DNA of 64,000 nt from Zygaena filipendulae (taxonomy: Eukaryota > Arthropoda > Insecta > Lepidoptera > Zygaenidae): NCBI GenBank assembly GCA_907165275.2, contig OU015661.1, positions 4,099,501-4,163,500 on the forward strand. The letters run 5' to 3'. Made by a program: the position numbers and the translations under genes. Under the pieces are notes generated by a model that was not told the DNA's origin, ran no database searches, and saw only the letters and a list, made by a program, of their open reading frames with translations. Shown piece by piece: positions 33,672 through 47,390 of the stretch. How positions within the stretch are numbered: the stretch's first letter is position 1; each line of letters opens with the position of its first letter.

Positions 33672-36600
33672 CACAGCCTCACAGACTCTAGGGTGACTGT
33701 CTTGATATTACGCTAAATTTATTCTAATCCAGATTTTACTGCATATTTTTCTAATCACCATGGTATAAGAAAAATTATAAGGGTCAGCCTCTAAATACTT
33801 GTTAGAAAAGGCTTTCAACTCGATTGTAAAGCTGTGAATTATTTATTATTGGTGATCGATATGAAGCTGATAGACTCATTGATACGAAGTACGACGACTC
33901 ATTTAAGGTCCTTAGTCATTTGGTTTGTCCTTCGTACGAAAACTGGATCACATGATCGACATTTTTATGAACCCTAAATTAAAAGAATTTTAATGAGCGC
34001 TGCAGTAAATTGTATCAAAAACTAAGAATACAGTAATAACCTTTTGAAGTAGGTATTTTTATATTACTCTGAGTAAAAATGCTTCATCTTGTCCCATTGA
34101 ACCAATAAGTTTGGATCTTATGGTTTTTATTTAATTTAATTTAACATTTTTGCTCTATAGACCATTGATATCCATATGATGTTATTTTTCCGGATTTTAG
34201 TTAGTTCGATTTCCAAGTTGAGTAACCGTAATTTCCTGATTCTTTAAATGCAGTGGTGCCCTTTTTTTAAATAAAGAAATGTTTTTTTGTGTATAACTTG
34301 CTACCTTCAGTATAATAATAATAATAAGTACGTACTACGTAGAGTACATCCCCTCCAAGTACCTATATGTTTCTAAAAGTCCAAATAAACTCAAGATTCG
34401 AAACAAATGCAAAAATCTAGTCTCAAATACTATATGGGAAGAAATTTCTCTTTGCCACTCGTTAATGTTATTAAACACACTTTACCTGCCTAAATGGTTG
34501 TTTGAGTTACACGCAAACTAGTGCTATCACCGCGGTGTGACTAATTTGATGCGAGCTTATTAAGTAAATAGCCGACAGTTTTGGAACACAAACGGGTAAC
34601 TTATGTAATTCTTGGAAATGTACAACTTTGAGTTGTTTAGTCCCAAGTCCCAACCCAAAGCTGTATCTGTACGGTTATATTATAATTTAATACTCAAAAT
34701 CAAACTAAGAAAAGTATAATATATTTAAAAATTAGTCAGCAAGTCCTACCGGTGAATTTTAAATCTTATTAAGACTAAATAGAGATGTAACCGAAATACT
34801 TGCCAGCCGTTTATGTAGTTAGAAACCTACCTATAGGTATACTACCTATTATCTAATAATTAAATATTAATTTGACAAAATCAATGAACTGTTTACTTAT
34901 AGTGCAAATAATTCTAATTAAATATTAGAAAAGAGAATGTAGACTCCACTACAAGAGACTATATTTTCGGCCACTAAAAAGGAAGGATGTTAACGTACTA
35001 CGGATTCATTCGACCTGTTGTCTTAGCACCCTAAATACCTTCTTTTGTTGATTGTGTCTGGATGAAAGGGTTCCGACACATCCGGTGGATGTGAATGGAG
35101 TGGGTAACGCATCCGGCGACAAGCGTCCTTCGCACTTTACACCTCCCCCCTCGCGCGCTTAATACTCCCGGTACCACTTATCGTGGCAATTTGTGGAGAC
35201 TTACAAGTTACCTGCGTCTTGATGTTTGGAATGTTTCTTAAACTTATACTCATTTTGCTTTTTCTATAAAACTGATACGTAAAGTTAAGACAACTTTAAG
35301 TTTACTTACTTTTATTAGTAGAGGAAATATGCGGATTATAATCAATATCGCCAATGATCTTACCCAAGTGTATGTATGAATCGAAATCTACCTTGAAAAA
35401 ACTTGGTAAACCCGGTGATTAGGTACCTTATCACTGCCTAAAGTTGAGATATTGTACAGTTATAAGAAAGAAAATAAATGTTTGTATTAGTTATTTACTT
35501 TTCAAGTACCTAGTGAAAAATTGCAAAAAGCCGACATGAAGCCTTGCATATTTGGTATTATATGTAACATGGTTTGAGTAGGTCCTTAGAGCACAACATC
35601 CTTTTATAGGAATACGTGCCGCTATAATTAACAGTTGGTAACAATTTTAATGGACATAATCTTCTGTGTACACATAACTTCATAGCAATGTGTGTTGTAT
35701 ATACGAGTACTATGCACTTACCTGTACCCTGCTTACAGGGAGGTTATATATTTATAGGTATCAATTTACGCACACAGATCCAATGAAAGCCATTAAGCGG
35801 AATATTGAAATGCGCAACAATGTTCTAAGCCAATTAGTTGGGCATTTTTTCAATGGCGCGACCGTGTTTACGGGCTCCCCGCCTAAGCTGGAATAAGCCA
35901 GTTATGCCCGGTTCAAATCTAATTAAAGGACAGCGTGTCCAAAACGCTGACATTCACCATTTGACGTTGTTTTTTTCTGCCGCTTACCTACATACGTACC
36001 TAACCATTTCAATATCCCGGTTAATTGGTTTGCTTTGGAAGCGATAGCAAACGCTTCATTTTAAATCCCCTTTTCACTATGCTCCAAATAATCTCTGTGT
36101 AACTAACAGTGCTAGAGCCACAAATAAATGGAAAAAAGAAGCTAGAATGAATAATTTGATCAAGTAATGCAGCAACCGCAGTCGCTCAAAATGAATACAA
36201 TTGTTTTGTTTTCCCTTGGTAAATTTATTCATTGTTTAGAATAATGAGACGGGCGTATTTGCTCAGGGAAATCCATTCTATAACAATTTAAGACGGGAGC
36301 CCTCTAATGTGTTGCAATTTTTCGTGTACGAGCGCAAACTTGTATATTGTTTTTTATATTTATCAACAGCTACAATATTTAGACAAGTTGGTGGTATATT
36401 ATCGGAACATTGCAGGAAATCCTCTCCAGGATAATGTAGGTACGTATTATAACGAAGTAATAACCCAGAAAAATATTGTTTGCTGTAATAGCATAAAAAC
36501 AATCATTTATCAATTCCGTCTACGGCGAATATTTTATTATAATTTAATAAAATACTCGTATCGGTCAGAGCATATTTGCAAATTGTATAAATATGTATAA

Positions 36601-37124
36601 CAATCGCTCGACCTGTAAAGAAGGCAAGCTTAGCTCTACGTTCGACGCGACGCGGAGTAAAAGAGTTTCGTGAGCCGTAATTTAGTAGAAAGCATTGAAA
36701 TATTCGTGTATAATCTGAATAACATGCCGATATGAACAACCGGGGAATACTGAGGACGTTAAGTCGTATTTTATCCAATATTAAACGTTCGGGGAACAGC
36801 GAGTGGGGATATTTTACGAATTACGCAAGAGCTTTTTATAATATTCAATAAGGTAATAGACAAAGGAAAGGGATGGCCTCGGATATGTAAGGCGACAGTC
36901 TCTTTACGTGGCCTCTTTACAACGTTTAAGTGGTGAATCGCCTGCGCTAAGTGAAAATCTACTTATAAACCATTGATATATTAATATATCATTGTTATAA
37001 ACCTTCTAAATTCGTGTATAATAGGTATTATCATAATTCATGATATAATGCATTTACAATAAATATACATGACTATAATAGCGTGCACGTAATTATAGAA
37101 ACATTTTCATACAATATTATTAGT
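33672..37124. other. intronic stretch with nothing recognised
   Basis: There is an AT-rich background with an (ATA)n run near 34313-34327 and a GC-richer patch near 35080-35180. Open frames such as 36307-36600 have no recognisable content and overlap others on the opposite strand. Confidence 0.35.
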
Positions 37125-37305
37125 GACTAGTTTCGGAATTGCCGAAGGAACTCCTAATTTTCTTTGATACAAACCGTGACCTGACAATTACAGTCAATAA
37201 AAAAAATTCAAATCGATTGAGCCATTTCCGAATTTTTTCGAGACTACTAAACGGCAATTGATTTATATATTGTATAATATACCTAAGATAGATTTTATGA
37301 AACAA
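37125..37305 (-). mobile_element. Helitron copy (outer of a pair)
   Basis: It starts 'gactagtttcggaattgccg' and continues 'ggaactcctaattttctttg', 'tacaaaccgtgacctgacaat' and 'gagccatttccgaattttttcgag'. It parallels the next copy closely, so the two form a direct tandem. Confidence 0.6.
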
Positions 37306-37319
37306 AATATTGTCATAAC

Positions 37320-37515
37320 ACTAGCTGTGCCCTGCGGATTCACCCAAGTGAGTTTCGGAATTTCCGCAGGAACTCCCAATTTTTTTTAATACAAACCTTC
37401 TCCTAATAATTACAAATCCAGCAAAAAAAGAATTATACACATCGGTCAAGCCATTCTCGAGTTTTAACGAGACAAACGAACAGCAATCAATTTTTATATG
37501 GACATAGATAAGCAA
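37320..37515 (-). mobile_element. Helitron copy (second of a pair)
   Basis: It starts ACTAGCTGTGCCCTGCGG. The interior matches 37125-37305 ('actcccaattttttttaatacaaacc', 'aagccattctcgagttttaacgag'). Confidence 0.7.
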
Positions 37516-38887
37516 TAGTGTGTTAACCCACACAGGAGAAGTTTTGAGTAAATCGTGTTTTAAAATTATGGTGCCATTATATTATTGTGTCAACATTTTT
37601 TTTATGTTCAACAATTTTTTGGTATTTAAACAATGTAATAAGGTAAACACATTATTAAAAGTATTTTGTATTAATAACTTAATTTTGTGGGTCTACATGT
37701 TATTGCTTATATCGGTGTCCATATATATAAGAGGTAGGTATGCATTTTGGGTCCGATATTATGCAACAATGATCAAATTTGATATTATTCGGCCGCGACG
37801 CTGATATAACTGTGGCGTGTGACATGACACCATTCGAACCTACTGAGGATCAAAGCAATACGTGTCCGTCAGTGTAGAGTACCTACCTTACCCTCGACTT
37901 CTCGGAACCTTCGTAATATAATTTTTCGCCTCTCTATTTTCTTTGCCCAAAAGTTAGACCTTTATTGAAATATTGGATATCAAGAACGGTGGAGTTGTTT
38001 TTATTCAAAAGTTTCACAAAACCTCCCGTCCGATCCTCTTACTATGTATAAATGACACGTTCAATTTATTCAGATTTTCTTGCAATCACATTGGATTATT
38101 ACTAAAGTATCTTAGTTGTATTCTATTTCAATTATTTTGTATAAAAGGAGGCAAATCTTAACCTATTAACGTGTATAGTATGTATAGTCACTTAATGTAT
38201 AAGAATATGCAACGTTGGCACGTATAGGTAGGTAGGTAATATCAAAACAAACGGCAACTATCAATCAACAACAATAAAAATTCCAAAAAAAAAACGCGCG
38301 ATGTCTGGCAGACGTAAAAAATCAAAATTATTCTGTAGAATATATTGAGCATAAAAGGAAAGGAAATGAACATAGCCCAATTAAAAAATATATAATATTC
38401 AGATTTGTTGAAGAAAAGCATGATTGTTTATTTGATATAAGTACATAGGTATGTTTTATATAAATTTAATACAAAAATTGAATGGCGGCAACTTAATTCT
38501 CTTCATAAGTGACTTAAATCGCAAAGTCACTTACTAATGGCAACACGTCGCCACGCCACATTACATGGTTCATATACACTATCAGATCGCGTGGCGAAGC
38601 GTCGCCACGTCAGCAGCCAACCTGACCCTTCGCAACGTTTCACATCAACAAAATTGATGGACGGAAGCTTTAGGCACGTCATAAAATCGGAAATCGCTAC
38701 TCAAGGCGCATTCATTAAGTGCAAGTAAATTGTATCCCAAGAGAGATGATTTGTAACCGGAATGGCGCGCCCGACCGCACCCGGCCCTGCACCGCCGCGC
38801 GACACCCGATCCCGCCAACCAGCTCGGTATCCGTGTCTCCACTCGATCTTCACATCTGCTCAACTCACCCGATTTAATATATATATA
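37516..38887. other. intronic stretch with nothing recognised
   Basis: Mostly AT-rich, with a GC-rich patch at 38760-38830. The frame at 37520-37804 is rich in hydrophobic residues because of AT bias and is not taken as a gene. Confidence 0.35.
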
Positions 38888-39088
38888 GTAGTAACTGTTC
38901 CCCGCGATTTCACCCGCGTTCATATTTTTTTTTCAGGGTTCCCGCGGGATTCGAGATAAAAGTACCCTATGTCCTTTTCTATACCTATGACAATTAACGT
39001 TTCATGATGATCAGTTGAGTACCTACAATTAACGCGTAAAAGCTTAATAAACAAACAAATCAACAAACTCACTTTCGCATTAAGGATC
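38888..39088 (-). mobile_element. Lep1-like Helitron copy
   Basis: 'taactgttccccgcgatttcacccgcg' is followed by 'gtaccctatgtccttttctat' and 'cgcgtaaaagcttaataaac'. The CTAG is mutated. Confidence 0.7.
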
Positions 39089-39099
39089 TTCCGTATATT

Positions 39100-39184
39100 T
39101 ATTTATTTAAAGAACTTAATACAATTATGCAGAGGCGGACTTAATGCTTAAGGCATTCTCTACCAGTCAACCTTTTGGTTAAGT
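39100..39184 (-). mobile_element. LINE 3' end fragment
   Basis: 'gaggcggacttaatgct', 'aggcattctctaccagtcaacc' is a segment I recognise as a common tail of lepidopteran retroposons in reverse orientation. No coding remains. Confidence 0.5.
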
Positions 39185-39211
39185 GAAGTGTAGTGAAGTG
39201 AAGTGAAGTGT
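39180..39211. repeat. GAAGT tandem repeat
   Basis: About six units of gtgaa/gaagt with one interruption. A shorter run of the same unit lies at 48891-48908. Confidence 0.85.
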
Positions 39212-39464
39212 AGCCGTTTTCCCACAACTTTATAACAATACTTGTAATATTATGTGAGTATTTTACTATTCTAGTTGAACAACCGAATACTAACTACTTA
39301 CAAATAAATATTTCTCTTAGAAACTCTGAACGTAAAGTTGAAAATAATAGAAAAATAAATAAAATTTCATAGCATGCTTTATACGAGTAGAACAAACCGC
39401 TCAACTAGTGCAAAATTCTTTTGCTTTTATTTCAAGACGGGCTGACACCAGCTGACACTCGATC

Positions 39465-39600
39465 GCTTACGACGCGCGGTGTCGTTGGCCCACCCCGCCC
39501 CGCACCCGCGCCCGCACACGCGCCCGCCCCCGCCCCCGCCGCCGTGGGCGCTGATTTATGCGACCAATATGGCGGCGGCTGTCACTAGCCGACCGATATC
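39465..39600. promoter_or_regulatory. GC-rich island with a YY1/Pho site
   Basis: A cytosine-rich block (cgcccgcccccgcccccgcc) is followed by CAATATGGCGGC at 39565-39576, a full match to the YY1/Pho consensus (CAANATGGCGGC). Pho recruits Polycomb complexes in flies, and YY1 also marks promoters. Function here is inferred from the motif only. Confidence 0.35.
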
Positions 39601-40197
39601 GAACCGTTCATGCATCGGGATATTATGACGTGGACCCGGACAAATAACAATAAAAAATTCACGACTATGGTGGGCATTTATATCAACCAAATGACGTTAA
39701 TTTGTACTATATTTTATTATAGCCGTCATTTTATAATTTGTAGTTGTTCCATCTCCATTGTTTCATCCACGTGAACTTCGATCTTCACGCGGCAACTCTT
39801 CGTTCCAGGATGAAAGTATCATATGTCGCTCACGGATACTGTAGTCATCATGACAATGAAATCTATTTAAATAAAAATGAATCGCCGAAATGTATGTGAT
39901 CGCATAACTTATAAAACACTGCACCAAATTGGATAATTTTTTTTTTGTATTCGTTATTGTCAGGACAAGTTTTGTTAAAAGAAGTTAGGAGTCTTCAAAC
40001 TTACAAATTTCGCCTTTTTACAATATTAGTGTAGGTAGGTGTACCCGCGGTTTCCCGGTTTTCACTTTGGGTGGGGGAGGGTGGGGAAGATGGGTTTCCA
40101 AAAACATTTTCTTACAACATTACAAAACGAAGCCTAGTACCAAATCATCGTTGACGATACGACGTGGTTTACGCGTCTCTAACTTCAAATCACTACC
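39601..40197. other. intronic stretch with scrambled Helitron debris
   Basis: Pieces resembling the family ('acaatattagtgtagg', 'acccgcggtttcccgg') occur near 40015-40065 in reverse orientation. Boundaries cannot be set. Confidence 0.35.
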
Positions 40198-40395
40198 AAG
40201 TATAAAACAAAGTCGCTTTCTCTGCCCCTATATCCCTATGTATGCTCAAATCTTTAAAACTACGCAACGGATTTTGATGCGGTTTTCACCAATAGATAGA
40301 GTGATTCATGAGGAAGGTTTATAACTATATTTTATCCTGGAATTCCCGCGGGAACTCTGAAATTACCACGGGTGAAACCGCGCTGGTCAGCTAGT
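40198..40395 (+). mobile_element. Helitron copy
   Basis: It has 'tataaaacaaagtcgctttc', 'actacgcaacggattttgatg', 'gatagagtgattcatgaggaa' and the terminal 'gtgaaaccgcgctggtcagCTAGT'. This is the subfamily with an 'acgcaacgg' core. Confidence 0.8.
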
Positions 40396-40950
40396 CTATT
40401 ATAAAATATTTTAAAATAAGTATGTTTGCACTTATAAACACGCTAGTAGCCAGGTTCTGTCGACACCTCGGGCTCTTCTCTCCAATAGCCGTCGCTAAGT
40501 AGGTCGAATAATATGACGACCTCAGCACAAGGGCACTCCGGACCCCGGGCTCGCTTCGAGAGCCCTCCTAACCGATCCTCCATACTAAAATCGCTTGATT
40601 TGACATGATTTTTAAATGCCGATAACAAAGTACTTGTGCTATACACCGCACCCAACCTCCGAACATTTTTTTGAATTGTTTTTGAGTGGGTAATAGGTAT
40701 AGATACTTATTATCTTAGACTTGTAGTACTTACTGTATCTTATTATCTAAAAAATTAAATAATAATAAAAACAAAGTTTTGCTCTGGTCTACAAGAAATA
40801 TGTAATTTTATTTATTTATTACTTACTATAATAGTTAATGTTATTAGGTACATGATTGTGATCAAAGTGAGTGAGAGTCAAAGAGATTATAATTTTTTTT
40901 TATCCATCCTGAGTGAAAAATAACTCGTTTTTTCTATACTATCCTACTAG

Positions 40951-41168
40951 TCCTACTAATATTATAAATGTGAACGTGTGGATGTTTGGATGTTTGGATG
41001 TTTAGATGTTTGGATGTTTGTTACTCAATCACGCAAAAACGGCAGAACGGATTTGGATGAAATTTGGCATGCACGTTGTCAGCGGTACAGAAAAGGACAT
41101 AGGGTACTTTTTATCCCGGAATTCCCGCGGGAACTCCGAAATTACCGCGGGTGAAGCCGCGGGGCACA
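40951..41168 (+). mobile_element. Lep1-like Helitron with GGATGTTT minisatellite
   Basis: It starts TCCTACTAATATTATAAATG and carries five GGATGTTT-type units (40979-41021). It keeps the 3' hairpin CCGCGGGTGAAGCCGCGG, but its CTAG is replaced by the start of the next copy. Confidence 0.8.
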
Positions 41169-41332
41169 ATATTATAAAGAGGAAAGATTTATTCTTTTGT
41201 TTGTTTGTCACCATTTAACTCAAAAAATTGTTTAAATTTCAATTTCAAAAATAAAAATAATCAATATTATAACCCGGAATTTCCGCGGTACCTCATAAAT
41301 TACCGCGGGTGAAACCACGGGGAACAGCTAGT
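41169..41332 (+). mobile_element. second Helitron fused to the previous copy
   Basis: 'tattataaagaggaaagattt' begins a different subfamily immediately after the previous hairpin. It ends 'gtgaaaccacggggaacagCTAGT' at 41332. Confidence 0.7.
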
Positions 41333-44300
41333 TTTCAATAAAAAGAGAAATACCTACTTGTATGAAAATGAAACAAAACCCTTGTAAACATGTTTGACGG
41401 TATTCGCATAACACGAGCAATGAAATGAAACTACAGAGGTATCGGTTTGCGAGACAGAAGCAGTAGTGAGTCGGTGAGTGGGCTCTGCCTTTTATATTAT
41501 TAAGATTGATGAAGGGAACAGTACACGTTAACCGTGAGGGGAGGCCGGCTGTCACAGAGGTTCGACGGGCGCATCGCTCACACGCGCTGACGGACCGACT
41601 GAACTGAGAAATTGAAACGCGTCGTCACACAAAAAGTCCTGTTGCTACCGAGTAGATTGCTCCCAACGTACCTATGTAACGTTAGGCACTTGAGAATTTT
41701 CCAACGTCTACTGTACGTATTCAGCTTGTAAGTTGTAACAGATTTGCACTCACTCGAATTGAAAGGCGCCGTCTGATGCGGTGAGATTTAGGACATTATT
41801 TTAACATTCTGCGAGCAAGGGGTGCACGGAATGTTAAAATAATTTTCGCCGGTTTTTGATGTTCCTCCCCATTTCCTCCACAGACACGACCCGACTGAGA
41901 CAAGTATTTAGAGCGCATGATAAATCGTGGCCGAAATCGATTTATGGCAAAGTCGCGTCAAAAGAAAAATGAAAACTTCTCCAAATCTGGGAAACTCTGA
42001 TAACAGCTAGGTATATCATCAATTGATACAGTTAAATATAAAGCTGAATTTTTAGGAGACAAATATTTTCTTCCACATGAAACTGTAAATTAACTCATAA
42101 CCTTTAGAATTCATACAAAAACCGAAGATGCACAATTTCCCGCAAATGGCACATAAAAAAGTGGTTTCTGACGTTAGACAAATGAAATAAAACTTAAATA
42201 TTATAAAAAAGGCTGCTCAAGAATACGCAAATTCCCTCGTACATGATAATTAGGTATGTCGTAGGATAATCGAAAAAATTGTATCCTAGGATTAATTATC
42301 ACATTTTTTTTATTATAGACAAAGTTTCGACATCCACGCTCGATTTAAATTGTAGCGTTCTTGTTGTTCGGATGTTTTTGGGTAACTGATGGTGTGTCTC
42401 GGGTTTTTAATATTTTATATCAATGATACCTACAGAAATACGTTAGAGGCTTCCGTCTTTTTTTCATTGTTCAGCAAATAAGCCTAGTGGTCGGACAAAG
42501 GCGCTGTGTCGCGACGACAAGCACCTGAGTCCGCATCCGCCGCGACAGCGCTCTCAGGCAGCTCGAGCCACCTCTAGCCTCGAGCGCGGCCTCCACCGGC
42601 TTCACTCTCGAGTGCCTGTCGAGCCGAACGCTGACGAAGCTAGCCGAAGAGCTGACGTTATTGCGCTATGCAGCCGCTACCATGGAGATTGGAGCTACAA
42701 TAAAATACAGAACGCGGATTATGAAGTCGCACACTAAATACCAAAAAAAGAATCAGATTACAACTAGACGTTATATGCACTCAGAAAACTTCACTATGCG
42801 CATTTAATATTAGATCGTGCTGGAAGTGGATGCCACTGCAAAAATCTGAATCATAACTTTGTTCGCTTTCGCGCTGAGATTACTCACACTATTGGATTAA
42901 AAACACTGCAAGTAGAAAATTTCTTGCGATTGCAATGGAAATTTAATCTTGAAAATTCAAGTGAATGAGACTGGTGGGTCGACAATCAAGGCGAACAAAA
43001 AGTTCCATTCAACGTTTGTAATTAGACGGCGCGAACGAAGCGCGGAGCGTCGGCACCAGACCCGCGCGGATCTAATGTGTGCGGTACTCATTTACACAAT
43101 CCACTACGTTACAAAAAATATATTATCATAATAACCATTTATGACAGTTCCTATAATAACGATATGTTTGGGTCTCTCTTTTACTTAAACTGTTGCTTAT
43201 TTGTGTACCAAGGTCACTTTAGATATCAGTGTATTCGGTATCACTCACCGATGTTTCGAAAACTCAATTTTTCCGTGATGTAAGTACTCATCCTTGGACC
43301 TAAAGTAGTTATATATTAAACTTGAAATATATTTTACCGTCTTAAAGATATGAGACGGATAGACACAAAATTTAAAAATTGAACACCTTGTAAGTTGCAA
43401 GAAAGATTCAGTTATCTTTGTATTAAAGACAAATACTTTGAGTTTTTTAATAGTGAATGAATAATAGTGAATGAATGTGAATAATAATATTAAAATTCGA
43501 AGTCATTCAAAACGTTCAGAAGTATCCAGAAGCGAGCAGCCCAGTGTTCCCATTGTGCTGGCCACACAGGAAATAACTCAATTAAGTTTTACATTCAAGA
43601 GTTTCTCGGACAAGAATAATGCGGTTATCGCAAATTATCCTCTCATGTTCAGGATACTAACGAAATAAGCGAACAGTTGGTGGATTTTTAATTATTTTAT
43701 TCTAATAATGTTTGTAACGGTTCCCAAATATTTCCTTATAGCAATAATTAAATTTTTACGCAATGAACATAAAACAATAAATGAACATCTTCCAACGGAT
43801 TTCAAGTCATCTGTTTTCTCCTCATAAAATACCAAAAAAAGTTACAAAGTCATTCTGATCTACTGATAGATATCATCTGAATTTGTTGGTCACAATTAAC
43901 TGTAATTCAATAAAAATAAATAAATAAGGAAGGAAACTTGAGGGGTCGTGTATTCTGAACAGCATCACGCTGTGCATGACGGGGTTCCGTGGGCGACAGG
44001 CTTGCCTAATGGAAGACCCGGTGCCTGCCGGGAGGCTATTAACGATATTGCTCTTGGTGAGCCACTGTTAATATTAACTTTTTACAACGGATATGAATCA
44101 CCACGCCTTGAACCCTCACATACATTTAACCACATTTTATTTACTTTAGGTGATTGTGAAAAGAACCAAGAACAAAGCAAAAATCTTACCATGGAAACTT
44201 CGCGAGATCAAAAGTGCCTAACCAAATTAATTCTAACCGTTTCTTTAGAAGAAAGGCGTACCTATACACTAAGTAAAATCTATTAAAGTTCAACCCGGTA

Positions 44301-47300
44301 TTTCCCGACATCTACATTCCGCGTAAGTGAAATACAGTCGGTTCACCCCAGCCTCTGACTAAACTTCCGAGATCGACGTGTCGACTAACAACTGTTCCTC
44401 CGAAAGCTCCCATTTTCACATTACACACAATTATCTACCTTATTTGCAACCGTGCAAAGTCATAATTTGTTTTATTCTAGTAGTCATTTAATTCTTTGAC
44501 GACGATGTTTCACAGCCACTTAAAACTTTTGAGTGAATAACAAATCTCCTTAGAAAAGTCTATTCGATGAAGTTAGGCTGTTAAATTGTTTGTCTGTGGA
44601 CAGAGAAGAGATTTTTTTTTAAGTTATAATAACAGATGCTTATTAAAGGATCATGTGTACGTCGCTGCTCAGTAAAAGTGTGTTACATAGAATTATTGTT
44701 TCAAAAAAAGCTTGTTGCGAATCCCGAAGTGCAATTTACTGAAACTGAAAAATTTGTTTGGTACCTAATGAAATACCAAATTTTAGATAAATATCTGCTT
44801 AGAAATAGTTTAACAATTGTAATGAATATAAAACTATTTAGCTACTATACGATATACGATTTTTTTTTTCAGTGTAACACATAGTAACTGAGCCTTTTTA
44901 GTTACTCTAGTTTACCCTAGCTACTTCACCTTAGATGGATAAAGAAATATTTTAATAATGGTTATTCATGCTTTAATAGCCATAACTAATAATAGATGAC
45001 CCTTGGGATATTACAGACGCTTCGATTTTTATGTGTATGTGTATGACTATTTCCATTACTCATTACTTCGAGTCTTGAAGATTATAACACATTTAAAACT
45101 TGCAAACGATTATCAAAGAACAAGAAAACCTCTCAGAGATGCCGAAAACCTGCATAGATCTAAATATGCATTTTAATTAATTTTGTGGCGAATCGGAACG
45201 CACCCGCCCGGACCGTAAAAAAAAAACAATTTGAGTTGCTGGTTCTACTACTACGATAGTGATAGACGATACGTGATTCTGTAGTCGATACCTAGGATTG
45301 TACAAAAAGTTACTTTAATATAATTTCTAAGACTTCTGGAGAATATAGAGTTTATCAAGAATGTCAATGATTTTTTGAGTTTCTCACAACATCCCGCAAC
45401 CCTTCCAAACACGGGAGAGGAACAGCGAGGCACCACGGCCGACGCTGCAGATCGCTCCTTTCCCAAAATTTCATTACCATCGCACCATTCGTGTGAACAT
45501 TGTCAATTTATTTTCCATTGACTAAAGCCAGAGACGTTATCTTCTATCTGCGTGGGAGACCAATCAGTTTACTCACCAGGCAGCTGTTGATTACTGTTGT
45601 GCTAATCACATTGGATTACCACTGCTGTACACAGCCACCAATGGACATTTTCTATTTCCACTCTACTGACAAACAAATCGTTATAACTGTTACACAACTC
45701 AATTGCATTATTGCTATGGTTTCTTCAAGTTATTTAGCACTAAGTATTTTTTCAACGAAAATTATTTATTATTATTATAAGTTTTGAGGAAAAATTACTA
45801 CTCCAGCATGTTCAAGTTGAGAAAACAAACTTAGAAGTGAGGCCAAGGTATACCTTACCTTGGTTACAGCGGCTTTGTAACAATCTAAAGTGTAACCCCA
45901 TCCTGTCAGTTCTTTGATGTCCTTTAATTATAAAGTTTTTAAGTTGAACCTTTAAAAACTTCGCAAACGGAAACTCTGTAAGCTTAAATTCTAACGTATT
46001 GTTACATAACAGGTTGAAAATGAAAATATTATTATTTTGTTGTGCGGGTTCATAAGGATGTCGTAACATTTGATTTGTTGGCAATTATATCATGCGATTC
46101 AGGCTTTTGTTGCGTCTTTTGTCAGTGTTCTGATACAATACTATTTACGATAGGCATTAGGTATAAATATCATAAATTGCAAAATATCATAAACGACCAC
46201 ATTTTAAACCATATAAATTGTATTGTAGTGAGTAGTTGAAATAAGTAGTTATAATAAACCAATTTATATTTTCCCTTTAAATATTATTTTTTAACTTAGT
46301 TATAGATAGAGGTTCTGAAATTTGTAAAAGCTCTATTTCATGAATTCATTAAACGAGTAGAATACAAACTGCAAAAAAATGGAGTAGTGGCCACCAGTGG
46401 CACCAGTAAAGTAGGGCGCGGTAGGCTGGGCGGAGGAGGTATCGATCAGCAGCTAAAACAGGCCCGACGCTGGCGTCTGTCTAGCCGTTGCTACTGTCTA
46501 ACACACCCCGCTGTTTATATTTAAGCCTACATCACCTGCAACTATCTACAATATACGGTACGATGACCCACTGAAACGATTCGGGCACGTGTCGATTAAA
46601 ACTGAAATAGAACGCCATTTTATGCAATTGGATCAGATTGATACAAGTTTCCGAAATACCTAATCGATCTAATAACAGATACTTCAACTCTTATCTACAT
46701 ACTCTATATCTAAAAGAGTGAACTTAACCTAGCATTTTGGGGTGCTCTGCACCTCATTGTAGAGTCGACCAGTATCATAGCAAATTCAATGTGATAAATA
46801 TGCACTGCTATCAATTGATGCGTTTTTTAGTCCTTAATACTTGCAGTAGGGGTTTATTCGTAATAGGTAATCATCACAGTCAGAGAAAGCGTTATTCACC
46901 ATATTTGTTGACTTTTTGTAATTGTTTTAATTCATAATTATGAAAAACAGCTCATTGTAAACAGTTTTCACATTTTTTATTAAATACATACATACATAAT
47001 TATTAATTACTAATGAGTCAATAAACCATACGTAAATACAGTACCTACTCTTACATACATAAAACCTTTTTATTTTACTTCGAAATGATAAATGACATAG
47101 CAATCAATGAATGGTAAAACGAAACGAAAGCTCAACTCGTCTCGTGTTACCAATTGATGTGGGATTTATTTTACTTCGGGAATCCGAACACAATCGCTCT
47201 CATTATTGTCCGACGCGATGAATCATCCAAGATAAACGTTTCGACACAAAGTCAATCAAATACTTTTACAGCTGAAAAAACAAAGTTTGGTATTAATACA

Positions 47301-47390
47301 AAATGCGTTTTAAGCTTACCTTTTATTAAAATACGTATTGTAATATCGTTTATCCCATGGTAAAATGGTATGGTTATGAACGACGTTTAT
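41333..47390. other. intronic stretch with GC islands but no recognised gene
   Basis: GC-rich blocks occur at 42490-42690, 43025-43080 and 46410-46510. A 112-codon frame at 43948-44286 and others at 44636-44884 and 45500-45787 show no domain or convincing splice context. A 15-bp-stem hairpin lies at 41795-41843. Confidence 0.35.
41795..41843. repeat. hairpin, 15-bp perfect stem
   Basis: ATTATTTTAACATTC pairs exactly with 41829-41843 around a 19-base loop. Confidence 0.75.

Noticed and set aside
43948..44286. 112-codon open frame
   Set aside because: No family recognised and no splice or promoter context. Kept only as a frame to test by homology search.
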